From Chitinophaga arvensicola (lineage in GTDB: Bacteria; Bacteroidota; Bacteroidia; Chitinophagales; Chitinophagaceae), in contig NZ_FOJG01000002.1 of assembly GCF_900110835.1 (NCBI RefSeq), forward strand, positions 2,572,556 to 2,636,555: a stretch of 64,000 nucleotides of DNA. The letters run 5' to 3'. The position numbers and the translations under genes were made by a program. The notes beneath the pieces were generated by a model. That model worked only from the letters and a program-made list of their open reading frames with translations, was not told the DNA's origin and searched no databases. Below are positions 43,744 to 51,743 of the stretch, one piece after another. Every line of letters begins with the position of its first letter. The first letter of the stretch is position 1.

Positions 43744-44259
43744 ATGGAAATACTTGTTCTGACTTGTCCTCAATGCGGCAGTTCTGCTGTTAAACTCTTA
43801 CCTGAACGCAACGATCTGGCTCAATGCAATTATTGCAGCGCTCTTTTCATACTTGCTGCTACTTCGAGTACAGAGGAGGCTAAACCAAAGATAACAGAAG
43901 TGAAAGATGAAAAGGAGGAAGAAAAAGTGGATATGACAGAAGTAGTTTATCCCATTAAACCGGCCCCTCCATTCGCTCCGGTAATTCCATTTATATTAGC
44001 CGGATGCCTGGCAATAGTGAGTGGAGCCTGTGGAATTAATGCGTTATTTCAATGGAAACCAGACCATCAGAAAATTGCCTTTTGGGGAATACTATTCCTG
44101 ATTGGTGCAGTTGCATTTTTAATATCGCTCAAAAACATAAATGATAAACAAAAAGAATACCAAAGCAGTGAAGAGATGCAGGAGTACCTGAAGCAGAAGA
44201 GAGCTGCCGTTGATAAATCCTGGGCGCAATTTAAACAGCGCGGACGTCAAAAAAAATGA
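43744..44259 (+). CDS. zinc-ribbon membrane protein of unknown function
   Basis: 171-residue protein. The N-terminus has a zinc ribbon (LTCPQCGSSAVKLLPERN, then CNYCSALF), two CxxC pairs about 20 residues apart. A charged Glu/Lys linker (EEAKPKITEVKDEKEEEKV) leads to two membrane helices (PVIPFILAGCLAIVSGACGIN and IAFWGILFLIGAVAFLISL) and a charged tail. This layout is typical of small bacterial membrane proteins with rubredoxin-like heads, and no function is known. It precedes the GlxA-type regulator on the same strand with a gap of about 107 bases. Confidence 0.72.
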   Translation: MEILVLTCPQCGSSAVKLLPERNDLAQCNYCSALFILAATSSTEEAKPKITEVKDEKEEEKVDMTEVVYPIKPAPPFAPVIPFILAGCLAIVSGACGINALFQWKPDHQKIAFWGILFLIGAVAFLISLKNINDKQKEYQSSEEMQEYLKQKRAAVDKSWAQFKQRGRQKK

Positions 44260-44366
44260 TCCAATATCAAAAGGCAAAAGGATTAAGAAAACAGTGAAGA
44301 GGTGCTGCCACCCGACCATTGTCGCAAAATGTCTTATTTTTACACAAATATTCATTTTCCGCCAAC

Positions 44367-45350
44367 ATGGATAAAACAAAACACATCGTTATACTCGTTC
44401 CTCCGCAAACCTCCTTGTTAGACGTTGCCGGTCCACTGGAAGTTTTTTCGAAAACTTCCGATTACATGATGAAATATAGAACCGTAAAAGATAAATACTA
44501 TACCACGCACCTGGTATCCATGGATGATACAACTGCAGTACCTACTTCTTCCGGGATGCCTGTTATCTGCGAAGGAGGTATCGGAGGGATCCGGTACCCG
44601 ATAGAAACTGTTATCATTGCCGGCAGAGGGGAATATAGGAAGGGAGCGCCAGCTCATATATTAAAATGGATACAAAAGGTCAATAAGAGTAAATCGAAAC
44701 CCCGCATTGCTTCTATTTGTGCAGGCGCTTTTATCCTGGCAGAAACAGGCTTATTGGATGGTCGCCGCGCTACGACGCACTGGCAGCTCCACGATCAATT
44801 TGCTGAAAAATTTCCGTTAATTAAAGTGGAGAAAGACCCTATCTATATCAAACAGGGCAATATCTACACCTCAGCAGGGATATCTACCGGCATTGATCTT
44901 ACACTGGCACTGGTGGAAGAAGATCTGGGAAGAGAGGTGGCCATTGAAGTATCCAGGATATTAGTGTTATACCTGAAACGACCCGGTAATCAATCCCAGT
45001 TCAGCAATATCCTCCAGACACAAAAAACGGATTACCGACCTGTAAAAGATAGTCTGCAGTGGATCCAGGAACACCTCGATGAAGATTTATCCGTTGAACA
45101 ACTGGCGGCCAGGGCTTCCATGAGCGCCCGTAATTTCTCCAGGGTATTTTACAGGGAAGCAGGCGTAACACCTGCCAAATTTGTTGAAAAAGCCAGGGTG
45201 GAAGCTGCCCGCCGCCGGTTGGAAGAAACCCGTTTAAGTCTTGAAGAAATAGCGGCAGAATGTGGTACCAGCGATGCCAATGGCTTAAGGCGGCTTTTTA
45301 TCCGCCACCTTAATACTACACCGGCCGCCTACCGGAAAGCCTTTGCCTGA
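44367..45350 (+). CDS. GlxA family transcriptional regulator (DJ-1/PfpI + AraC)
   Basis: 327-residue regulator. The N-terminal DJ-1/PfpI-like amidotransferase fold (about 5-190) keeps the nucleophile-elbow Cys118 in SICAGAFILAETGLLDGRRATTHW, as in GlxA, CdhR and GbdR-type regulators, where it senses ligands and is not known to be catalytic. The C-terminal AraC/XylS DNA-binding domain has two helix-turn-helix motifs: LSVEQLAARASMSARNFSRVF and LSLEEIAAECGTSDANGLRRLF. The ATG at 44367 is chosen over one 16 codons earlier. Target genes are not evident; GAPDH is convergent next door. Confidence 0.93.
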   Translation: MDKTKHIVILVPPQTSLLDVAGPLEVFSKTSDYMMKYRTVKDKYYTTHLVSMDDTTAVPTSSGMPVICEGGIGGIRYPIETVIIAGRGEYRKGAPAHILKWIQKVNKSKSKPRIASICAGAFILAETGLLDGRRATTHWQLHDQFAEKFPLIKVEKDPIYIKQGNIYTSAGISTGIDLTLALVEEDLGREVAIEVSRILVLYLKRPGNQSQFSNILQTQKTDYRPVKDSLQWIQEHLDEDLSVEQLAARASMSARNFSRVFYREAGVTPAKFVEKARVEAARRRLEETRLSLEEIAAECGTSDANGLRRLFIRHLNTTPAAYRKAFA

Positions 45351-45351
45351 T

Positions 45352-46350
45352 TTATAGATGACCGAAACAGATCAGTAATCTTATCAGCTGGGAAACAAAT
45401 GACATCTCATTATCGTACCAGGCTACCGTTTTCAGGAGTTGTTTATCTCCCATCCCGGTGATTTTCGTCTGCGTAGCGTCGAACAGTGAGCCATAACTCA
45501 TTCCTACTATATCCTGCGATACGATGGGGTCTTCGTTATAGCCGTATGATTCGTTGGCGGCGGCTTTCATTACTTCGTTTACTTCCTTTTCACTGGTTGT
45601 TTTATTCAGTAAGGTATAGAGTTCTACCACAGAACCCGAATGAACAGGAACGCGTTGCGAAGCACCATCCAGTTTTCCATTCAGCTCAGGGATGACCAGA
45701 CCTATGGCCTTCGCTGCTCCCGTGGTATAGGGAATGATGCTGTCGGCTGCTGCCCTCGACTTGCGGAAACCATTTTTAGGATCAGGTGTATCCATCAGCG
45801 GCTGCGAATTCGTATAGGCGTGAATGGTATTCATCTGGCCGGTAATAATGCCAAAGCGGTCGTTCAATACTTTTGCCATGGGGGCCAGACAGTTGGTAGT
45901 ACAGGAGGCGGCACTGATCAATACATCTTCCTTATTCAGCAACTGATGATTAACATTGTATACAATCGTTTTCACGTCCTTATCAGAAGGTGCGGATATG
46001 ATCACTTTTCCGGCGCCTGCTTTTAAATGCAGTCCGGCCTTCTCTTTCGATTCAAAAATACCGGTACATTCCAGTACCACATCTATATTCAGCGCCTTCC
46101 AGGGAAGGTTTTCAGGATTTCGCTCTGCGTATACAGCCACTACCCTGCCATCTACGGTCAGCGATTTGTCTGTGCTATGAACAGTATGTGGAAGTACCCC
46201 GTGGACGGAATCATATTTCAGTAAGTAGGCGAGCATTTCAGGAGAGCTCAGATCGTTTACTGCCACTACTTCCACGTCACTATTACCCAGCAGCTTCCGG
46301 AATGTCATTCTGCCGATTCTTCCGAATCCGTTTATTGCAACTTTTATCAT
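45352..46350 (-). CDS. gap: glyceraldehyde-3-phosphate dehydrogenase, type I
   Basis: 332-residue NAD-dependent glycolytic enzyme. The Rossmann start is KVAINGFGRIGRM, with the cofactor Asp33 in VVAVNDLSS. The active-site Cys150 is in ISAASCTTNCLAPM, and the His and Arg of the phosphate sites are in HAYTNSQPLMD and RKSRAAADSIIPYTTGAAKAIGLVIPEL. WYDNEMSFVSQLIRLL closes the chain. The frame reads 24 codons further upstream, but MIKVAINGFGR is the conserved N-terminus. A one-base gap separates its stop from that of the convergent regulator gene. This may not be the only gap copy in the genome. Confidence 0.96.
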   Translation of the reverse strand: MIKVAINGFGRIGRMTFRKLLGNSDVEVVAVNDLSSPEMLAYLLKYDSVHGVLPHTVHSTDKSLTVDGRVVAVYAERNPENLPWKALNIDVVLECTGIFESKEKAGLHLKAGAGKVIISAPSDKDVKTIVYNVNHQLLNKEDVLISAASCTTNCLAPMAKVLNDRFGIITGQMNTIHAYTNSQPLMDTPDPKNGFRKSRAAADSIIPYTTGAAKAIGLVIPELNGKLDGASQRVPVHSGSVVELYTLLNKTTSEKEVNEVMKAAANESYGYNEDPIVSQDIVGMSYGSLFDATQTKITGMGDKQLLKTVAWYDNEMSFVSQLIRLLICFGHL

Positions 46351-46374
46351 ACTATCTGATTTTAAACTGTATGA

Positions 46375-46382
46375 CAAAGGTA
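46375..46382 (-). promoter_or_regulatory. candidate -7 box of gap
   Basis: TACCTTTG on the minus strand, 24 bases before the gap ATG. The nearest minus-strand TTG is too far away, so the -33 element is unconvincing. Confidence 0.45.
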
Positions 46383-46394
46383 ATCTTAGTTCGT

Positions 46395-46412
46395 TTTGTC
46401 CGAAATGACAAA
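46395..46412. promoter_or_regulatory. 18-base inverted repeat between gap and the cupin gene
   Basis: TTTGTC and GACAAA are exact reverse complements around six bases. The site sits where the -33 region of gap would be, and 76 bases before the divergent cupin gene. It could be an operator for one or both. Confidence 0.4.
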
Positions 46413-46487
46413 TTTCAATCAATTTAGGACAACATTAAAAAGCGACACATAACGTTGCTGACAAGTAGATTTTTGTATTTTCACGAT

Positions 46488-46823
46488 ATGAAACATCCCT
46501 TCCAGTGTATTGACTGGAGTACGATTACTCCTACTACACATGCTGGCATTACCGGCAACGCATTATGGCAAACACTTCAATTAGCGGGCTTGCGCATACG
46601 AATAGTAACCTACTCTCCAGGCTACCTGGCAGATCATTGGTGTAAGAAAGGGCATATTGTGCATTGCCTGGAAGGTAGCTTTACCAGTGAACTGGACAAC
46701 GGGGAAGAATTTGTTTTGGATCAGGGCATGACCTACGTAGTTTCTGATGATCTGAGCAATCATCGTTCCAGTACGGAGTTGGGGGTTAAGCTGCTGATCA
46801 TTGACGGAGATTTTTTGAAGTAG
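46488..46823 (+). CDS. DHCW-motif cupin fold protein
   Basis: 111-residue small cupin. The motif YLADHWCKKGHIVHCLEGSF is the family's DHCW/DHWC signature, with likely metal-binding His and Glu. Strand-rich ends (LRIRIVTYSPG, VKLLIIDGDFL) complete the barrel. No enzymatic activity is established. The ATG at 46488 is used in preference to an upstream one 11 codons away. It is divergent from gap and separated from it by about 137 bases. Confidence 0.88.
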   Translation: MKHPFQCIDWSTITPTTHAGITGNALWQTLQLAGLRIRIVTYSPGYLADHWCKKGHIVHCLEGSFTSELDNGEEFVLDQGMTYVVSDDLSNHRSSTELGVKLLIIDGDFLK

Positions 46824-46874
46824 CTATGCAGATGCTATCTCAGGTTTACCTTCTGAAACACTGTGAAAAATACT

Positions 46875-47861
46875 TTACAAGAGTCTTTTCAGCCGCCTCC
46901 TGTAAGTATATTCCCCTGCGATCTCTTCTTTGTAATTCATTTCTTCATCGAATATATAGGGATCCCTGTAGTAAGTACCTGCACTCAGGTAGCCTAATTC
47001 CAGGCCACTACCACCGCAGATATTACAACCACCATCTCCTGCTTTTAAAAACCATTCACTATCCATAGTGATTTCGTAGTGATATGGATTATTCGCAATC
47101 ACAATGCCGAAGTGATTGAAGGTATCCAGGAAAAAAGGTTCATCTGGGTGATGATCTGCTGCGAAATGCCGGTACTTTTTTGTGGGGTCTATCTCATTCC
47201 CCCAGGGAAAGATGGTCCGGGAACCGCCGCCGCACAGATACTCCCATTCATCCTCCGTCGGCAACCGGAAGCCGTTGTTTGCTACGTCGGCTACCAGTTC
47301 ATCGTAAGTAGCCGGCTGGTAAAGGAATGCTGTTATATCCTGTCCATCTTTATTCAGACGAAAACTATTGTTTACAGTATATGCATATTTCTCGCGGGAT
47401 GAATTCAGGAGATCATTCAGGGCCTGTTTAAAATATTTATCTGATACTAAGCGCCCGTCGTCCGGTGAAACCGGCAAATAGCCTGTCTCTTGCGCATACC
47501 GCTCCACTATCATTGGCGCAATGGTTACTGTTCGTAACGGTGAAAGACGGGCCTGCAGCCATTCATCTGTTTCCGTTGGTGTTGTTCCGTTTAATGCTGC
47601 CAGCTGCTCTTTATTGGCGCTGGTCATCGGGTATTCATTCAGGCCAAGTGTAACGGTATCTCCGGGTACAAAAACAAACTCACTGCCTTTGTAGTCCAGC
47701 ACCACAGTGAACGTGTGCTGATTGAATTTACTGAATCGCTCAAAAGACCGGATGCTGAACTCCGGTAATTGTGTTTCAGTTAAAAATGTCAGTATTGCTG
47801 TGGCTTCTTTTTCAGATAGCGCATTCCAGTCTTTACGCTGATAAATCCGGGTCACATCCAT
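46875..47861 (-). CDS. formylglycine-generating-enzyme-like (SUMF1-fold) protein, no signal peptide
   Basis: 328-residue protein. The C-terminal part has the FGE/C-type-lectin signature NNGFRLPTEDEWEYLCGGGSRTIFPWGNEID. Its N-terminal half (about 1-180; KDWNALSEKEATAILTFLTE, FTVVLDYKGSEFVFVPGDTVTLGLNEYPM) looks like a divergent first half of the same fold. The FGE catalytic copper-site cysteine pair is not clearly placed; Cys residues occur in AGDGGCNICGG. No signal peptide and no sulfatase neighbour exist. It may be a non-catalytic relative. The AraC gene lies upstream on the same strand. Confidence 0.7.
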   Translation of the reverse strand: MDVTRIYQRKDWNALSEKEATAILTFLTETQLPEFSIRSFERFSKFNQHTFTVVLDYKGSEFVFVPGDTVTLGLNEYPMTSANKEQLAALNGTTPTETDEWLQARLSPLRTVTIAPMIVERYAQETGYLPVSPDDGRLVSDKYFKQALNDLLNSSREKYAYTVNNSFRLNKDGQDITAFLYQPATYDELVADVANNGFRLPTEDEWEYLCGGGSRTIFPWGNEIDPTKKYRHFAADHHPDEPFFLDTFNHFGIVIANNPYHYEITMDSEWFLKAGDGGCNICGGSGLELGYLSAGTYYRDPYIFDEEMNYKEEIAGEYTYRRRLKRLL

Positions 47862-47893
47862 AATGGCAAAAATACGTTTCCTTTTTTTTAAGT

Positions 47894-48721
47894 TTAAAGT
47901 AACGATGGCCGCTGATTACGTCCTGTGGCTTCCGTCGGCGAATAGCCGAAGTGTTTTTTGAAAGCAAAAGAGAAATGCGACAGGTTTTCAAATCCTGCTT
48001 CCAGGTAAACATCCGCTGGCCGGTGATGCCTTTCACTGAGGTGATAATGCGCCAGTTCAAGGCGTTTTTGCGTGAGCCATCGTTGCGGACTAACATCGAA
48101 CGCTTTTTTAAAATCTGTTTTAAAGGTGGTCAGACTACGGCCCGTAAAATAGGCGAATTTCTGGAGAGGCATGTTAAACATGAAGTTCTTCTCCATAAAA
48201 TCTGCCAGATCAATCTTCCCAGGCTCAGAAAAATTTGCCAGAAAACGGTCTATGCGATGGTCTAGTGTACGTAGTACTGTAATGGCTTCTTCTATCTTTA
48301 CAGACACAATAGCGGGTGGAATTCCTTCTTCCATTTCAAAATAGGGAAGCAAAGAGCCGAAAAAACTCTCCAGCAACGGATGATTCTCATAACGTCTGAT
48401 GCCATGATGCTGATCGGGGGTCATCTCAAATGGATAACGGGTATAATAAGCCTTCAGCCTTTCCGTCCGTAGGTAGATCGTTACTGATTTGTATGGTTTA
48501 CCATCTTTTGAATATTTGATAAATGTTGCCAACTGGTTACGTGGGCAAAACCAGGTATCTCCAGGCTTTAACAGATAGGTCTGATCGGCAACAATTATTT
48601 TCACCTCGCCGGATATAAGACGGCCGAACGTGTGATCACCAGAAATCAGTTCCCGCTCAAAATACTTGTCCTGTTCACAGGGCAACATAATTTCCTGCGG
48701 CGCATTCCAATATACAGACAT
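47894..48721 (-). CDS. AraC family transcriptional regulator
   Basis: 275-residue regulator. An N-terminal cupin-like sensor (about 10-110; HTFGRLISGEVKIIVADQTYLLKPGDTWF) precedes a C-terminal AraC/XylS domain with two helix-turn-helix motifs: MPLQKFAYFTGRSLTTFKTDFKKAF and RPADVYLEAGFENLSHFSFAFKKHF. The gene sits downstream of a short-chain dehydrogenase gene on the same strand with a 72-base gap; together they match the common pairing of an oxidoreductase with its regulator. Ligand and targets unknown. Confidence 0.92.
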   Translation of the reverse strand: MSVYWNAPQEIMLPCEQDKYFERELISGDHTFGRLISGEVKIIVADQTYLLKPGDTWFCPRNQLATFIKYSKDGKPYKSVTIYLRTERLKAYYTRYPFEMTPDQHHGIRRYENHPLLESFFGSLLPYFEMEEGIPPAIVSVKIEEAITVLRTLDHRIDRFLANFSEPGKIDLADFMEKNFMFNMPLQKFAYFTGRSLTTFKTDFKKAFDVSPQRWLTQKRLELAHYHLSERHHRPADVYLEAGFENLSHFSFAFKKHFGYSPTEATGRNQRPSLL

Positions 48722-48793
48722 GGTCTACAGCTTTTGATATGACAAAGGAACGCACAAATTCCCAATCAACCGGTGCGCTCCTTTGAATATTTA

Positions 48794-49816
48794 TTAAATA
48801 GCGAATGTTACACCAGTCAGTTGCTCACTAAGCGTCCAGAGCTTTTTGGCATTCCCCGGATCCAGCACCTCCGGGGTTACGCCTTTGGTAAACGCAAAAT
48901 TTGAAGGATCAAATCCCTTCCAGGTAGTATCAATTGGCGCCACTTCCGTATCCTCACAGTAAACACCACCTATGTTGTTCAGCTTTGGACTGGTAGCGCA
49001 CCACACAGTGGTTGAAGCACCTTCTTCCATGCTTTTATAGCCATTGTGAGGATCATGACGTATACCACCGTTTTCATCGTACACACCTAAACCGACCAGT
49101 ACTTCTGCAGGCATTTCTCGGGCAAGATCGGTAGCTGAAATAGCGCCTGGATGCAAGGTATATGCCCTTACGCCATGATGCTGCGCCCGCTGATCCAACT
49201 CCACGGTAAACAGGATATTCGCCGCCTTGGCACGTGCATACGCCACAGAAGGGTCGTAAGGCTGATGATCAAAATTGGGATCATCGAGGTCCAGCGATGC
49301 CATATGATGGCCCCAGGACGATACATTGACCACCCGCGCGCCATTTGCATGTCTGAGCGCCGGCCACAGCCTGGCAGTCAGCTGGAAATGCCCCAGGTGA
49401 TTGGTGGAAAACTGGGACTCATTACCTTGGGCATCCCGGCGTAGAGGCGTCCACATAACGCCTGCATTATTGATCAGTAAGTGCAGGGGCTTGCCCAGGG
49501 CGAGGAAACGATCACTGAATGCCTTAATGGAGGCAGTATCCATCAGATCCATCTCCCATATACTCACATCCGGTATTCCGGCAAGATTCTCCTCCGCTTT
49601 GCCAATGGACCTGGCTGGTACAAATACTTCTGCACCTGCGGCCACCAGCGCCTTCACGGTTTCCACGCCGATACCGGAATAACCGCCCGTTACGATGGCC
49701 GTTTTTCCCCGGAGATCAATGTCCTTAACAACTTCCATAGCTGTTGTGGCCGCGTTGAAACCTGAACTGGTAGCCTGTTGCAGCGCGCCGTAATAATTAT
49801 TTGCTTTATTTTCCAT
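48794..49816 (-). CDS. short-chain dehydrogenase/reductase
   Basis: 340-residue SDR with the NAD(P)-binding TGGYSGIGVETV, the NNAG motif in LLINNAGVMWTP, catalytic Ser of VVNVSSWG and YxxxK in VAYARAKAANILF. An N-terminal extension of about 30 residues and a long C-terminus resemble the retinol-dehydrogenase/oxidoreductase-like SDRs frequent in soil bacteria. The AraC gene lies downstream on the same strand; a cofactor choice cannot be stated firmly. The divergent isomerase gene begins 144 bases away. Confidence 0.93.
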   Translation of the reverse strand: MENKANNYYGALQQATSSGFNAATTAMEVVKDIDLRGKTAIVTGGYSGIGVETVKALVAAGAEVFVPARSIGKAEENLAGIPDVSIWEMDLMDTASIKAFSDRFLALGKPLHLLINNAGVMWTPLRRDAQGNESQFSTNHLGHFQLTARLWPALRHANGARVVNVSSWGHHMASLDLDDPNFDHQPYDPSVAYARAKAANILFTVELDQRAQHHGVRAYTLHPGAISATDLAREMPAEVLVGLGVYDENGGIRHDPHNGYKSMEEGASTTVWCATSPKLNNIGGVYCEDTEVAPIDTTWKGFDPSNFAFTKGVTPEVLDPGNAKKLWTLSEQLTGVTFAI

Positions 49817-49960
49817 TTGTTTCCTTGTTTTGATAAAGCAAAATTACAGGCGGGTAAGGCACGCTGTTTTGTTCAGCAGGCGGAAATTGCTTTGTTTAAA
49901 AGGCGGAGTGGCATAAGCGCAAAACAATTAATTTTAGTACTTCACTCAAGCAAAAAACAC

Positions 49961-50338
49961 ATGCCTCACTTCGTAATAGAATGTTCCCGCAACATTTTAC
50001 AACAGCAACCCGCAGATGTAATCATGAATACTGTATACCATGCTGCTGAGTCTACCGGCTTGTTTGCGGAGAATGACATCAAAGTCCGGATTAACAGCTA
50101 TGAACATTACAGACTAGGAGAAGGGAAAGACAGCTTCTTGCACATATTCGCCAGTATTATGGGTGGACGGACGCCCGAACAACGGGCCAACCTTTCCAGG
50201 GTAGTCATCCGGCAACTGGCGCCGCTGTTACCGGATATTTCGTTTCTGTCCATGAATGTAAGCGAATTTGATCCGGCTACTTATAGCAACAGGTCACTGA
50301 TTGATCCCCTTAATACCGAAGGGAACAGGCATTTCTAG
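49961..50338 (+). CDS. 5-carboxymethyl-2-hydroxymuconate delta-isomerase family protein
   Basis: 125-residue tautomerase-fold protein starting MPHFVIECS, so Pro2 would be the catalytic base after removal of Met. The rest (FAENDIKVRINSYEHYRLGEGKDSFLHIFASIMGGR) matches CHMI, a homoprotocatechuate-pathway isomerase. No other homoprotocatechuate gene is near, so the actual substrate is open. Start chosen at the ATG at 49961; the frame upstream has no family support. It is divergent from the SDR. Confidence 0.88.
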   Translation: MPHFVIECSRNILQQQPADVIMNTVYHAAESTGLFAENDIKVRINSYEHYRLGEGKDSFLHIFASIMGGRTPEQRANLSRVVIRQLAPLLPDISFLSMNVSEFDPATYSNRSLIDPLNTEGNRHF

Positions 50339-50373
50339 CAATGTTTTTAGGATGAACATTATAAAGGCCGGCG

Positions 50374-51375
50374 TCAGAAAACACCGTTATCTTCCAGTAG
50401 TTTATCTAAAGGAATATTCTTTTGCTTACAGTATGTTGCTGATTCTGTTTCCGAGGAAAAGAAGCTATCACAGAAATTTGTCAATTCTGTTCCCAATGCA
50501 GAAATATACCTGGAATCTGCGGTAATGTATTTCTCTACCTGTTCCACGAAACGCTCAAAATCGGGGTTTATTTTGCAGAGCTTATCAATAGTTATAAAGT
50601 CCAGCTCCTTATATTTTGCCGGAAATACAATCTCACTCTCAAACGGGTTACTGCTCAACCGGATAATGCCAATGCCAAAAGCCTGGTTCAAACGCTTGAT
50701 TTCATCAATTAAAACATCATTCAATTCAAAAGTTACCAGGTACCCATAGTTCGCCCAACTTGAATTTGAAACTGCCTGAAAGAAACATTTCTTCAGCTCA
50801 TAGTCCGTTTTAATTTCCTTTTTTATTTCATATGCCAGCAATTCAAATGTTCCCAGCCGATTGATGGCTTTCAGAAATGCCTGGCTTGTCTGCGTATGCA
50901 GATTAAGGAACCGGATACCTATCATATCAGGATGAATCCATTTTTGATTACTATCCTTCGCATTTGATTGCTCATGAAAGATGGTCTTAGATAATACACC
51001 GGTTGATTTGAGGAAACTGCTCAGCAACTTATGTAAACTTCTTTCGTCGAATCCCTGATTCGGACCGGATACCTGTGCAGGGGCGGTGGTGGAAACATTA
51101 TCCACTACTTCCAAGGCAGTAATACTAATCTCACTTTCATATTTAGACAGGAAGTAGGTGAAATTCCCTCCCTTCTGAGGAATCCTTTTCACGCGGGAGT
51201 CACGATTACGGATGAAGTTTCCCAATGACGCAGAAACCGTAGACCAGGGCGTTTTTCCACCCCTGAAATCATAGTAGTTTCTCTCCATGATTTTCTTATA
51301 CACCTGCATATAAGTAGTAGGCTCCTTAATTTCATCGAGAGATGCAATAATTGCATCATTTAAAGTCATTCCCAT
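50374..51375 (-). CDS. HrgA-like HARE-HTH protein
   Basis: 333-residue protein. The N-terminus is a HARE-HTH-type winged helix (TLNDAIIASLDEIKEPTTYMQVYKKIMERNYYDF, WSTVSASLGNFIRNRDSRVKRI). The C-terminal half (about 100-333) matches the HrgA/COG2958 family: HPDMIGIRFLN, RLGTFELLAYEIKKEIKTDYELKKCFFQAVSNSSWANYGYLVTF and an LSSNPFESEIVFPAK stretch. HrgA of Helicobacter occupies a restriction-modification site; function is unproven and the C-terminal part may be nuclease-like. No methyltransferase is adjacent. Confidence 0.8.
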   Translation of the reverse strand: MGMTLNDAIIASLDEIKEPTTYMQVYKKIMERNYYDFRGGKTPWSTVSASLGNFIRNRDSRVKRIPQKGGNFTYFLSKYESEISITALEVVDNVSTTAPAQVSGPNQGFDERSLHKLLSSFLKSTGVLSKTIFHEQSNAKDSNQKWIHPDMIGIRFLNLHTQTSQAFLKAINRLGTFELLAYEIKKEIKTDYELKKCFFQAVSNSSWANYGYLVTFELNDVLIDEIKRLNQAFGIGIIRLSSNPFESEIVFPAKYKELDFITIDKLCKINPDFERFVEQVEKYITADSRYISALGTELTNFCDSFFSSETESATYCKQKNIPLDKLLEDNGVF

Positions 51376-51743
51376 AGGATCTCAGTTAAAAATATCCGGG
51401 TAAAATCCATTGAATCCAACACCGGATTTTCAAAAATATAGCTAAAATATAAGTAAAATTGATCATAGTAATAACATTATGATCATCAGGCAGACAATAA
51501 AAATACAATGCTATATCCTAAAACGTACCATAAGACGATACCTTTTATTACCATAAATACAGCTGCGCGCACTGAAAGAAATTTATCTTGCGCCATAATT
51601 TCCTGCTCCGTATTACCGGACATCCCTTGTCCAAATCCGAACAACTTACAAAAAAACACCACGTATTACATCTCTGACTTACACCCGATAACTATTCCGG
51701 CACCGTTCTGGCGGCATGTTCCAGGCAATCCAAATCCAAACGC
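51376..51743. other. intergenic region before the permease gene
   Basis: About 370 bases without a credible gene. An 81-codon plus-strand frame overlaps the start of the permease gene and has no family. Near 51583-51590 TATCTTGC resembles TAnnTTTG with one mismatch. No hairpin of note. Confidence 0.45.
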
